Positions 34,869 through 43,157 of a stretch of DNA of 64,000 nt are shown here, one piece after another (positions within the stretch are counted from its first letter, which is position 1; the number at the start of each line of letters is the position of its first letter). The notes below the pieces were generated by a model. The model saw nothing but the letters and a program-made list of their open reading frames with translations, made no database searches and was not told the origin of the DNA. The translations under genes and the position numbers were made by a program. The DNA comes from [Muricauda] lutisoli (nom. illeg.) (lineage in GTDB: Bacteria > Bacteroidota > Bacteroidia > Flavobacteriales > Flavobacteriaceae), in contig NZ_JAFLND010000001.1 in assembly GCF_017313105.1 (NCBI RefSeq), forward strand, positions 1,302,001 through 1,366,000, written 5' to 3'.

Positions 34869-35114
34869 ATGAAAACGATGAATCATGTCATACAAATCTT
34901 GGGGACAGGCTGCCCCAAGTGTCAAAATCTAACCAGTATTGTAAAAGACGTTGTTGAAGAAAATCAAATAGATGCCTCCATAGAGAAAGTCGAGGATATC
35001 GAGGACATCATGAAATTTAATGTTATGATGACCCCTGCTTTGGTTGTTGACGGAAATGTGGTAATAAAGGGACGTGTTCCATCGAAGGAAGAGGTACTTT
35101 CTACTTTGCAATAA
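34869..35114 (+). CDS. Small CXXC thioredoxin-like protein
   Basis: An 81-residue single-domain thioredoxin-like protein of the "redox-active disulfide protein 2" type. Seen: VIQILGTGCPKCQNL with CXXC (CPKC) near residue 15-18, and the cis-Pro loop MMTPALVVDGNVV near 56-68 followed by GRVPSKEEV. It is cytosolic. Proteins of this kind usually stand before UPF0718/ArsP-like permease genes, exactly as here (permease starts 17 nt downstream), and may deliver electrons to the cysteines of that permease; this is inference. An ATG at 34878 is the alternative start. Confidence 0.9.
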   Translation: MKTMNHVIQILGTGCPKCQNLTSIVKDVVEENQIDASIEKVEDIEDIMKFNVMMTPALVVDGNVVIKGRVPSKEEVLSTLQ

Positions 35115-35131
35115 ACTCGAAAACATCTTAA

Positions 35132-36109
35132 ATGTTTGATTGGCTAGAACATATGGCCCAATGGTTGGTCTACAATGTTTTTGGGATGAGCCCCGAAAAT
35201 CAATTGGCCAAAGCCATAGACTTCTTTATCTATGACAGTATCAAAATAGTATTGCTACTCTTTACAGTGGTGTTTATAATGGGAATCATCAATAGCTATT
35301 TTCCGATAGACCGAGTAAAAAATTATCTTTCCAGAAATAAACTATATGGTGCCGAGTATCTCATGGCTAGCCTTTTTGGCGTGGTTACTCCTTTTTGTTC
35401 CTGTTCGTCCGTACCCTTGTTCATTGGTTTTGTTAGAGGAGGAATCCCCTTGGGGGTCACTTTTGCTTTTTTAGTCACATCACCTTTGGTGAATGAAGTG
35501 GCCATTGGACTTTTTGTAGGACTTTTTGGGGTACAAACAACCATTTTATATGTTTTGAGCGGTGTGTTCTTAGGTACGGTATCAGGTGCGATACTTCAAA
35601 AGTTGAAGCTGGAAAGGTTTCTTACACCATGGGTAAAAGAAGTACTTGCCAATGCACAAAGAGATCAAGAACGATTTGAAGAAGAAAAACAACCATTTCA
35701 AAAAAGATTGCCCGTTATTTGGGCCGAAGCCTTAAAAATATTGAAAGGAGTCCTCCCCTACGTTATAATCGGAATAGCCATAGGAGGCTTAATGCATGGT
35801 TATGTTCCTGAGGGGTTTTTTGAAAAATATATGGCTAAAGACAACCTTTTTGCAGTTCCCGTGGCCACCATATTAGCTGTACCTATGTATTCCAATGCAT
35901 CTGGAATACTGCCCGTTGTTCAGGTTTTAGTAGATAAGGGGATTCCCTTAGGTACGGCAATTGCATTTATGATGGGCGTTGTGGGTCTATCACTTCCAGA
36001 GGCCATGCTCCTTAAAAAAGTGATGACGATTAAATTAATTGGGGTATTCTTTGGAGTAGTAATGCTTTGTATCATAGTTTCAGGCTATCTTTTCAACATA
36101 ATTCTTTAA
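35132..36109 (+). CDS. UPF0718/ArsP-like permease
   Basis: A 325-residue inner-membrane permease (DUF318/UPF0718) with eight or more helices. Seen: FGVVTPFCSCSSVPLFIGFVRGGIPLGVTFAFLVTSPLVNE near residues 86-126, whose CSC motif and TSPLVNE are family hallmarks, and the second-half counterpart VATILAVPMYSNASGILPVVQ near 247-267. ArsP relatives export trivalent organoarsenicals; other members have unknown thiol-reactive substrates. No ArsR or arsenite genes are nearby, so the substrate stays open. It is the middle gene of the operon. Confidence 0.88.
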   Translation: MFDWLEHMAQWLVYNVFGMSPENQLAKAIDFFIYDSIKIVLLLFTVVFIMGIINSYFPIDRVKNYLSRNKLYGAEYLMASLFGVVTPFCSCSSVPLFIGFVRGGIPLGVTFAFLVTSPLVNEVAIGLFVGLFGVQTTILYVLSGVFLGTVSGAILQKLKLERFLTPWVKEVLANAQRDQERFEEEKQPFQKRLPVIWAEALKILKGVLPYVIIGIAIGGLMHGYVPEGFFEKYMAKDNLFAVPVATILAVPMYSNASGILPVVQVLVDKGIPLGTAIAFMMGVVGLSLPEAMLLKKVMTIKLIGVFFGVVMLCIIVSGYLFNIIL

Positions 36110-36120
36110 CCATTAATGTA

Positions 36121-36831
36121 ATGAACATCAAAAATTCCTATCTGACTATTGCAGTCATTTTGCTTTCAATTCAGTTAAAAGCCCAAATGCCAGAAGTAAG
36201 TGTTATAGGAGCAATGAAAGACATGGGAACCACCTATGACCTTAACATTTGGTTGGACACCATCTCCAACAAACCCCATCTCTATGGCATGGGTCCCTAT
36301 GATAAAATGAAAGGTGAAATCACGGTCGTAAACGGCAAACCATACGTTGCCTCAGCTTTTACTGATGGAGCATTTGAAGTAGGAAAAGATTGGAACATCC
36401 GCTCCCCATTTTTTGTGTATTCCAACATATCCAAATGGAATATTTTTAAAATTGAGGGGAATTTGAACAGTGTTCATGACATTCAGGAAAAAGTAGCTAC
36501 CATAGCCAAGGAAAATGGGTATAACCTGGACCAACCTTTCGCATTTAAAATAAAAGGTGAATTTGATGCTGTTACAGCACATATTGTAACCCCTCGTTCA
36601 CCTGAAGTTGAAGGCTACAGGGAAGGTGTGAAATCGCAAAAATTTTCATTTGAGAATGCCAAAGGAGAATTCATTGGATTTTATTCGGAACATCACCAAG
36701 GAGTTTTTACACATATGGACGGTTTTGTACATGTTCATTTTTTAATGAAAGACAAAACTTTTATGGGCCATTTGGATAAAATTAGCACAAAGGGCAAAAC
36801 CATTACCTTATATTTACCCAAAAACCAATAG
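36121..36831 (+). CDS. Exported acetolactate decarboxylase-family protein (BudA-like)
   Basis: A 236-residue protein starting MNIKNSYLTIAVILL, with a signal peptide ending LKAQ. The body matches alpha-acetolactate decarboxylase, which makes acetoin from acetolactate. Seen: VIGAMKDMGTTYDL near 28-41, EGNLNSVHDIQEKV near 110 and the zinc-site region FYSEHHQGVFTHMDGFVHVHFL near 180-201 with several His. Most BudA enzymes are cytosolic; a periplasmic version needs a periplasmic or extracellular substrate. It lies 11 nt after the permease stop; the longer frame from 36067 overlaps that gene. Confidence 0.85.
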   Translation: MNIKNSYLTIAVILLSIQLKAQMPEVSVIGAMKDMGTTYDLNIWLDTISNKPHLYGMGPYDKMKGEITVVNGKPYVASAFTDGAFEVGKDWNIRSPFFVYSNISKWNIFKIEGNLNSVHDIQEKVATIAKENGYNLDQPFAFKIKGEFDAVTAHIVTPRSPEVEGYREGVKSQKFSFENAKGEFIGFYSEHHQGVFTHMDGFVHVHFLMKDKTFMGHLDKISTKGKTITLYLPKNQ

Positions 36832-36836
36832 AATCC

Positions 36837-37748
36837 TTAATTCTTCTTGTTGGTTTTGAACCAGTAGCTCAAACCTACCGACCAGTAAAACACACTATCA
36901 AGGTCCTCTTCAAATGTACCCGTGTCGGTAGTAAGGGTTGCCGAAGTCTGGGGAAACGCCCAAGTAGGTGTAAAAGACAAAATAAATTGGTCCAAATGAT
37001 ATTGGAAAGGAAAACTCAATTCCATATTCAGTACATTAAACTCGGATGCCTCGGCAATTTGGACCGCGGTAACCTCGGTTCCTGAATCCATGGACCCTCC
37101 CGGGCCACTACCCTGTCCACTGCTACTACTTTTCCTGTTACCCAACCGGCTGGTTGTATAGTATTCTTCATAAAAGTATTGGGATCCCGCATACACCGAA
37201 AATCTCGGGGCAAACAACATTTGGTCATCAAATGCTCTAAAGGTATGATCTGCTATAAATCCTAAAAATATATCGGGTGAACTGTTCTTATTAAAATAGG
37301 AACTGGCATAAACCGATAGTTCCAGCAACTTAAAATCATAACTGACCAATCCTGTAATATCCGCGACCACTTCCGATTGTACATTGTAACTCTCTTCATT
37401 ATAAAAATAAGCCGTTCCGGAAACACCACCGCTCCAATTATTGGAATCGAACAAATATCCACCGGTCAAATAAAAAAGATCTACACGTTGCTCAGCCGAA
37501 CTTGTAAGATAAGATACCGTGGCATCAGCAAACAATCCAGATTTATCATAATATCCAATGGAAGGCAATAGGTACGGAGCAGTTATGGAATCTCGTCTAC
37601 CCATAAAAACCGCATCGTTCATATAGCTTACATCCATTAAAATATAGGAATCTTCGCTATCGGACTTTTCCTTATCGGTCTTTTGAGCAAATACAACATT
37701 TATGGCGTTTAAAAACAAAATAACGCTTATGAGTACATACCGTTTCAT
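36837..37748 (-). CDS. Exported outer-membrane barrel-like protein
   Basis: A 303-residue protein with a signal peptide (MKRYVLISVILFLNAINVVFAQ). The mature part alternates strand-forming residues, has Tyr/Phe-rich turns and ends in YWSVGLSYWFKTNKKN, typical of an outer-membrane barrel. A Ser/Gly-rich linker (KSSSSGQGSGPGGS) interrupts it near residue 210, probably an external loop. No family is recognised. It is convergent with the acetolactate decarboxylase gene (5 nt between them). Confidence 0.65.
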   Translation of the reverse strand: MKRYVLISVILFLNAINVVFAQKTDKEKSDSEDSYILMDVSYMNDAVFMGRRDSITAPYLLPSIGYYDKSGLFADATVSYLTSSAEQRVDLFYLTGGYLFDSNNWSGGVSGTAYFYNEESYNVQSEVVADITGLVSYDFKLLELSVYASSYFNKNSSPDIFLGFIADHTFRAFDDQMLFAPRFSVYAGSQYFYEEYYTTSRLGNRKSSSSGQGSGPGGSMDSGTEVTAVQIAEASEFNVLNMELSFPFQYHLDQFILSFTPTWAFPQTSATLTTDTGTFEEDLDSVFYWSVGLSYWFKTNKKN

Positions 37749-37774
37749 GATAATTCAATTACAATTAAAAGGGT

Positions 37775-37808
37775 AAGGGCCTGACCGCTAATAGTGGTCA
37801 AGCCCTTT
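37775..37808. terminator. Hairpin between DUF6799 gene and barrel gene
   Basis: AAGGGCCTGACC (37775-37786) pairs with GGTCAAGCCCTT (37796-37807) with one mismatch and a 9-nt loop. The T-run is short on both sides, so it is a moderate terminator or an mRNA-stabilising hairpin of the DUF6799 message. Confidence 0.5.
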
Positions 37809-37819
37809 ATCCTATGCAA

Positions 37820-38500
37820 TTACATAACATTTCCCTTTTTGTTAAGGGCTGACTTGTTCATGGCTTTTTTGGACTTCATGTTTTTCATGGACTTCATGTT
37901 CTTTTGCATGATCATTTTACGATGCTTGTACATATTGGTGAATTTTTCACCGGCCAAATTCAAGCATTCTCCATCCTGAAGCCTCAACTGCTGACGATCT
38001 TGGTTCATGTACGTACCATCTGGGTTAATGGACATTCCATTGGCAAGTTCAAGTCGCTGTTGTAATCTATTTTGTGATTGTGTTCTAATTTGATAGACAT
38101 CTCCGTCAATAAGCATCAATTGGTATCTGTTTTGGTTACGCTGCTGAATCTGAGCATCGGTCAGTCCTTTATCAGATTGCATCACTTTGTAACGATACTG
38201 GTACTCATTACGGTACTTAATTCCATCATTATCCAAACATTCACCATCTTTTAACCTAAGTCTATCGCGATCTCGGGTAAAATAGGTTCCGTTAGGATTA
38301 ACAACCGTTCCATCGTTTAGCGTAATGGGGTCCTGCAAACGAATCTGGTCTCGATCGCGAATTTGAAGAACATCGCCATCGACCAACATTAAACGGTCTC
38401 GGTCTTGATCGGGATCTTGGACTCTGTCCCTATCCCTGTCCTGTGCCATTAGTGTCACTGTTCCAAGAACAACAAACACCAACAATAAAATCTTTTTCAT
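37820..38500 (-). CDS. Exported protein with two DUF6799 repeats and Asp-Arg/Met-Lys-rich ends
   Basis: A 226-residue protein starting MKKILLLVFVVLG, with a signal peptide ending LMAQ. The first mature residues are almost all Asp, Arg and Gln (DRDRDRVQDPDQDRDRL). Two copies of a roughly 75-residue repeat follow, each with LMLVDGDV-type start, NPxGTY, LRLxDGECL and YxYR/HRKMI elements. The last 35 residues are Met/Lys-rich (seven Met), which suggests soft-metal binding, for example Cu(I); this is inference. A Met 11 codons upstream is the alternative start. The family is Bacteroidota-specific and unassigned. Confidence 0.72.
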   Translation of the reverse strand: MKKILLLVFVVLGTVTLMAQDRDRDRVQDPDQDRDRLMLVDGDVLQIRDRDQIRLQDPITLNDGTVVNPNGTYFTRDRDRLRLKDGECLDNDGIKYRNEYQYRYKVMQSDKGLTDAQIQQRNQNRYQLMLIDGDVYQIRTQSQNRLQQRLELANGMSINPDGTYMNQDRQQLRLQDGECLNLAGEKFTNMYKHRKMIMQKNMKSMKNMKSKKAMNKSALNKKGNVM

Positions 38501-38648
38501 GGTACTCGCATTTATAAAATTTATGGGAACCAAGGTATACTCACAACTTTAGGAATCCAATGACATTCGTCATCAAATCACTGACAAACAGCTATTTATA
38601 CTGATTTTACGGTAACAAAAGTTACATAAGAGGAACGGAAAAAATGCT

Positions 38649-41204
38649 TTATTGCTGATTTACAAAGCGATACAAATTATCTGTTGATTGGAGTAGTTTT
38701 CCCTTTAAGGAAGAATTAACATTCGGATGCTCTTTTAAGTATTTTTCAACAAGTTCCAAAGCTTCTTTGGACTGATATTGACCCACAGTTGAAGAAAGCC
38801 ATCGTTTTGGAAAGAAAATATCACCTGTTTTTTGTGTTTCTTCCAGTAAATCCAATGCCAAGGGCACATGCTTAATTGCTGACTTTTGATGCAAAGGATG
38901 GTGTATAAATCCACATGCAGTGACCACCCACGATTCTTTTTCGCGGTTTTTAGCTTCTTTGAAAGATTCGAAGAAAACATCCCTAGTCATAACATCTGAA
39001 GACAAGGCTGGCATTAAAAACTCAAAACGCTTCACCTTATCGGGATTTTTTAATTGCTCTTTGGCTTTTTCCAATATGGTTTCAGATTGGTCGTGTTCAT
39101 ACAATGCCAAGGACATGGCCATGTTGGTATAATCGTCCTGATTCAACTTTAGGTTAGGGATTTCGAGGCTTTTGTTCCAAATACGATAAAGCCTTTCTTT
39201 GGCAGTATCAGAGTATGCCAATCCTTTCCAAAGTCCGAAAATATTTTTTTTGATATTGGGCTTGTGCGCATCATCCAGAAGCTCCTTCCAAAGCGTACTC
39301 TCTATCAAAGCATGTTTTTCCTCGCGCTGGCTCTCATTTAAGAAACTCCAAAATATATTACTGGCACGCCCACAGATCATCCCATGAACCAACTCGTTCT
39401 TCTCATGAAGAACGCCCTCCATATAAAGGTCAAGAGCTTTAGATGGGAGAATATTGCCCGTCAATACATTCTCGTAGGTGTTGAGATAGGCATAACCTCT
39501 TGCAACTTCATCTTTTAATGATGGTATAATTTGTAAGTCCGGTTCTTTTAACGGAAAGACGCCATACCCAAAAGCATTGGAGTTGTAGATAATAGCTTCT
39601 GGTTTGGGTAATCCCAAAGCTAAATCAAGATTTATATTTTTTTCTAAAATAGTTACCGGAATAGTTCGGGTACTATCTGGATATACCAATGTTATCTCAA
39701 AAGATTGCGGCCATAGTTTATCGCTTCCATCTTCGGCATGCTGGGCAATAGTGAAGTTTGTGATTTTTCCATCAGAATAATCAATGTTTTGCTCTAAAAT
39801 GGGTCTTCCAGATTGGTTCACCCATACATTGCTCCATGTTTTTAAATCCTTGGGGGTTCGCTTATCCAAAATATTGACCAAATCGGTCCAGGTTGCATTT
39901 CCATAGGCGTACGTAGAAATATATTCCCTTATCCCGTCCCGAAATGCCTTATCCCCTATGGCCGCTTCCAATTGGCGCATCATAATAGGTGCTTTATTAT
40001 AAATAATGCCACCGTACAGGCTTCCTGCATTCTTCAAATTATCCAGGCTTTGCCGAATAGGGTTGGTGCCCCTGGTCCTATCCTCTCCATAAGCCCCTCC
40101 ATAATGGGAAATCATAAACTGTAATCTATGGTTGATGTCCGGAAAAGTGGGGTTTATGATTTTATCGGCCATAAAATTTGCAAATACCTCCTTCATCCAT
40201 ACATCGTTGAACCAGTCCATAGTAACCATATCGCCAAACCACATATGGGAAGTTTCATGGGCTATGAGCTTAGCGCTTCCCATGCGACGGCGTTCGGTAG
40301 CACTTTCATCCAAAAAAATAGAGGATTGACGGTATTGTATGGCCCCTACATGCTCCATTCCACCATATTGAAAACCTGGAATGGCTGCATAGTCCAGCTT
40401 TTGAAAAGGAAAATCATATTGGGTATAATCCTTCAAAAAATCAATGGAGCGCTGGTGCAAATCAAAAATCTTGGGAATGCTATAATCTATTTTGGCCGAA
40501 TCCGTTTCACGATACAGCAATGTCATATCAAATATTCCCGGGTTCTCCGTAACAGCTTCAAACGTACCGGCAACCATCGAGAACAAATAAGTGCTCATCA
40601 AATCACTTTGATCAAATATATGTTGGACCTTCCCTTCTTTTTTTCTGCTTTCCTTTAAAGGTGCTCCGCACAACACCTTCCAATTTTCGGGAACGGTTAC
40701 TTCTAAATTATAACGTGCTTTGATGTTGGGTTGGTCAAAACAGGGAAAAAGGGTGCTGGCCCTGTCAGGAACCAAAAGGGTGTATAAATAATCTTCATTG
40801 CGGTTAAGGGACAGTTCCCCTGCATCAAAAGTTATTTCGATGGTGTTAGGGCCCCTTTGAAGGTTATCTGAAATGATGATGTGCTCCTTTTGATGATTGA
40901 TAGGTTGTTCTTCGCCATTTACTCGAATAGTTTTAAGTAAGGAAGCATCAGCATTAAAATCGAGGTATAATGGTTGGGAAAGGTCCTTAATTTCCAAATC
41001 AAGTTGTAATTGAGTCGGAATGGGTATCTCTTTTTGGGCAGGAATATCAAAAGACAATGAATAGACTACATCGGAAACCTGTCCTTTCCTAAATTCCGCC
41101 ATTCGTAACGGAATACCCTCGTCCAATAAATCTGCCTTGGGGCCAGAAGTACAGGCTGCGGCTAAAATCAGTAACAACAGGTAGAACGGAATGTTCTTTT
41201 TCAT
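38649..41204 (-). CDS. M1-family metallo-aminopeptidase lipoprotein
   Basis: An 851-residue lipoprotein (lipobox LAAAC with Cys18) with the M1 aminopeptidase fold: N-terminal saddle, thermolysin-like domain, C-terminal helical domain. Seen: zinc-site HETSHMW near residue 314 with a downstream Glu in KEVFANFMAD, and GGMEHVGAIQYR near 282. The family exopeptidase motif is usually GxMEN; here it is GGMEH, a form I believe is common in Bacteroidota. It probably trims peptides in the periplasm or at the surface. It is monocistronic. Confidence 0.93.
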   Translation of the reverse strand: MKKNIPFYLLLLILAAACTSGPKADLLDEGIPLRMAEFRKGQVSDVVYSLSFDIPAQKEIPIPTQLQLDLEIKDLSQPLYLDFNADASLLKTIRVNGEEQPINHQKEHIIISDNLQRGPNTIEITFDAGELSLNRNEDYLYTLLVPDRASTLFPCFDQPNIKARYNLEVTVPENWKVLCGAPLKESRKKEGKVQHIFDQSDLMSTYLFSMVAGTFEAVTENPGIFDMTLLYRETDSAKIDYSIPKIFDLHQRSIDFLKDYTQYDFPFQKLDYAAIPGFQYGGMEHVGAIQYRQSSIFLDESATERRRMGSAKLIAHETSHMWFGDMVTMDWFNDVWMKEVFANFMADKIINPTFPDINHRLQFMISHYGGAYGEDRTRGTNPIRQSLDNLKNAGSLYGGIIYNKAPIMMRQLEAAIGDKAFRDGIREYISTYAYGNATWTDLVNILDKRTPKDLKTWSNVWVNQSGRPILEQNIDYSDGKITNFTIAQHAEDGSDKLWPQSFEITLVYPDSTRTIPVTILEKNINLDLALGLPKPEAIIYNSNAFGYGVFPLKEPDLQIIPSLKDEVARGYAYLNTYENVLTGNILPSKALDLYMEGVLHEKNELVHGMICGRASNIFWSFLNESQREEKHALIESTLWKELLDDAHKPNIKKNIFGLWKGLAYSDTAKERLYRIWNKSLEIPNLKLNQDDYTNMAMSLALYEHDQSETILEKAKEQLKNPDKVKRFEFLMPALSSDVMTRDVFFESFKEAKNREKESWVVTACGFIHHPLHQKSAIKHVPLALDLLEETQKTGDIFFPKRWLSSTVGQYQSKEALELVEKYLKEHPNVNSSLKGKLLQSTDNLYRFVNQQ

Positions 41205-41293
41205 AACAAGCTAGTTGGGTTTGGAACGCATAAGGTACCAATTTTCACCCACCAAATCAATCAAAAAATTAATGGTTATGTCGAAGAAAAAAC

Positions 41294-42058
41294 CTACTCT
41301 CTGATCACATAATTGATTTTCTCAACGCCTGTGTTTCCAGTTTTGGAATTAAATGCATATACCGTAATCTGATAATAGCCGGCTTCTTCAATTTCCAAAT
41401 TACCCTTAAAAGTATTTTGTTCAGGATTGTTCAAGGTCACTTCCTTAAATGCCTCACCATCTTTCTTCACCATGGCCTTTACTTCCATAAGGTTGGAGTC
41501 CCAAAGACCATCTTTTTGGATGGGGCAACCACACATCATCACTATATTGGCTTCAATCAACAAGCCCGAATCTGGTACAGCATCCAGTGGAATATATTGA
41601 TGCGTATTGGGTTTTAGAATATCTATTACGAAGCCAGGTATTTCGACCACTACACCATCTCCCAGGATATCCTTTCCGGGGATAAGCCATATTTGGGTAC
41701 TTGCATGTATTTGTGCGTTTTTTTTGTTAATGGGAGATACCACTTCTATTTGTACAAAAGTCGGTTCATCAATATCCACAATCGCAAGAAAACCAGCTGT
41801 TTTCTCATCCGATAGTTGGGTGTAACGCTCATGAGGGCTTCTCATAATAAGGTCGGTATTTCCTGTACTACCTGTTGTTTCGCCCTCTGCCAGGATTTGT
41901 CCGTTCAACGTGTTTCTTACAATGACGTGCGCCCCTCCAATGGAACCACCTACGAACTTGGCATCTTTTGCTTTTGCCCGTACCATAAGTTTGGTTTCCG
42001 TAGCAAATGCATTGATACAAATTGATAGTAGGGCTAGAAGAAGGATTGATTTTTTCAT
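41294..42058 (-). CDS. Exported protein of unknown function
   Basis: A 254-residue protein with a signal peptide (MKKSILLLALLSICINAFA). The mature part looks like several beta-sandwich segments: an N-terminal half with GGSIGGAHVIVRNTLNGQILAEGETTG (resembling a carboxypeptidase-regulatory-like domain), then a MMCGCPIQKDGLWDS motif near residue 183-197 and a C-terminal EAGYYQITVYAFNSKTGNTGV domain. The CGC motif may bind metal. I do not recognise a family. Separate gene between the M1 peptidase and a small basic protein. Confidence 0.65.
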   Translation of the reverse strand: MKKSILLLALLSICINAFATETKLMVRAKAKDAKFVGGSIGGAHVIVRNTLNGQILAEGETTGSTGNTDLIMRSPHERYTQLSDEKTAGFLAIVDIDEPTFVQIEVVSPINKKNAQIHASTQIWLIPGKDILGDGVVVEIPGFVIDILKPNTHQYIPLDAVPDSGLLIEANIVMMCGCPIQKDGLWDSNLMEVKAMVKKDGEAFKEVTLNNPEQNTFKGNLEIEEAGYYQITVYAFNSKTGNTGVEKINYVIRE

Positions 42059-42150
42059 TGTGAGTATTTTTCTGATCTAAACTTACTATTTTTTCAAACG
42101 TTTTCTCAGATAGAAATCATTTTTTCTAAGCTTACTAAGTAAATGGACTT

Positions 42151-42393
42151 CTAAGAAACTCTTTTGGCATTCAAGATTTGAAGTTCTTTATGTGCCGCAT
42201 CTATTAAGCACTTGAAACGATTGGAATCTTTTTTAGGGCAGGATTGCTGCAATTGGTACTCCGTTCTTTCAATAAGTCTTTTACAATATGAAATTTGTTC
42301 TTGCAATGGGCATTTGCATATGGTATGGCCATATAAATGATCCAATTCGTGCAACGAAGTTTGTGGAGAGCTATTTTTAAAAAACTTGAACAT
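42151..42393 (-). CDS. Small hypothetical protein
   Basis: An 80-residue protein starting MFKFFKNSSPQTSLHELDHLYGHTICKCPL. It is helical and basic, with cysteines in ICKCPLQEQISYC near 25-40 and CPKK and CLIDAAHKE later. A TTG at 42441 could extend the N-terminus by 16 residues. It lies between the CGC protein and the response regulator, on their strand. Coding is plausible from length and composition, but no family is recognised. Confidence 0.45.
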   Translation of the reverse strand: MFKFFKNSSPQTSLHELDHLYGHTICKCPLQEQISYCKRLIERTEYQLQQSCPKKDSNRFKCLIDAAHKELQILNAKRVS

Positions 42394-42458
42394 ATCAACT
42401 AATGGAGTAACCTTATTTCTTAGGAATACTACAAAAATCAAGCCACAACTCAGATTCT

Positions 42459-43157
42459 TTAATCTTCTTCCCGAAGCATAAAACCACGGCGACTTACGTT
42501 AACAATGCTTAGTTTAGGATCCTGCCCAAGATGTTTCCGTAAGTGTGAGATAAATACATTGAGGCTTTTTTTATTGAAATAATCATTTTTATCCCAAACA
42601 GTGGTCAGTATTTCTTTATGGGTGCACAGTTGGTTTTTGTTTTTGGCCAATAAGGCCAAAAGGTCAAACTCCTTACCTGTCAGTTTTATGGGTTGTCCTT
42701 TAAAGCTAAGTTCAAAATTATCCATATTCAATACATACTCCCCTATTTCGTATTGGGAGACATGGGCTTCTTGTTCCTGGTCCGCAACCAGTCTGGACAA
42801 GAGCGCATTGATGCGCACCACAAGTTCTTCCTCATCAATTGGTTTTTTTAGATAATCCACCGCACCTAGGGAAAACCCTTTTAAAACATCAATTTTAAGC
42901 GATCGGGCGGTTAAAAATATAAAGGGGAGCTCTGGATTCAAACTCTTGATTTTTTGGGAAAGCTCAAATCCGTCCATATCAGGAAGCATCACATCCAAAA
43001 TAGCCAGGTCGAATACGTTGGTCTTTGTTTTTACCTGGGCCTCTGCAGCATCCTTGGCCCACGTAATGGAAAAACCTTTCATTCCCAAATATTCCGAGAG
43101 CAAGTACCCTAGAGCATTATCATCCTCTACCAAAAGCAATTTGTATGTTTTATCCAT
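42459..43157 (-). CDS. OmpR-family response regulator
   Basis: A 232-residue DNA-binding response regulator. Receiver domain: Asp11/Asp12 acidic pair, phospho-acceptor Asp55 in LAILDVMLPDMDG, and Lys near 104 in YLKKPID. The C-terminal winged helix of OmpR/PhoB type has KEFDLLALLAKNKNQLCTHKEILTTVW near 163-189 and NVFISHLRKHL near 202. Its start overlaps the histidine kinase stop by 8 nt. The hexamer array at 44467-44512 in front of the kinase gene is a candidate binding site. Confidence 0.95.
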   Translation of the reverse strand: MDKTYKLLLVEDDNALGYLLSEYLGMKGFSITWAKDAAEAQVKTKTNVFDLAILDVMLPDMDGFELSQKIKSLNPELPFIFLTARSLKIDVLKGFSLGAVDYLKKPIDEEELVVRINALLSRLVADQEQEAHVSQYEIGEYVLNMDNFELSFKGQPIKLTGKEFDLLALLAKNKNQLCTHKEILTTVWDKNDYFNKKSLNVFISHLRKHLGQDPKLSIVNVSRRGFMLREED

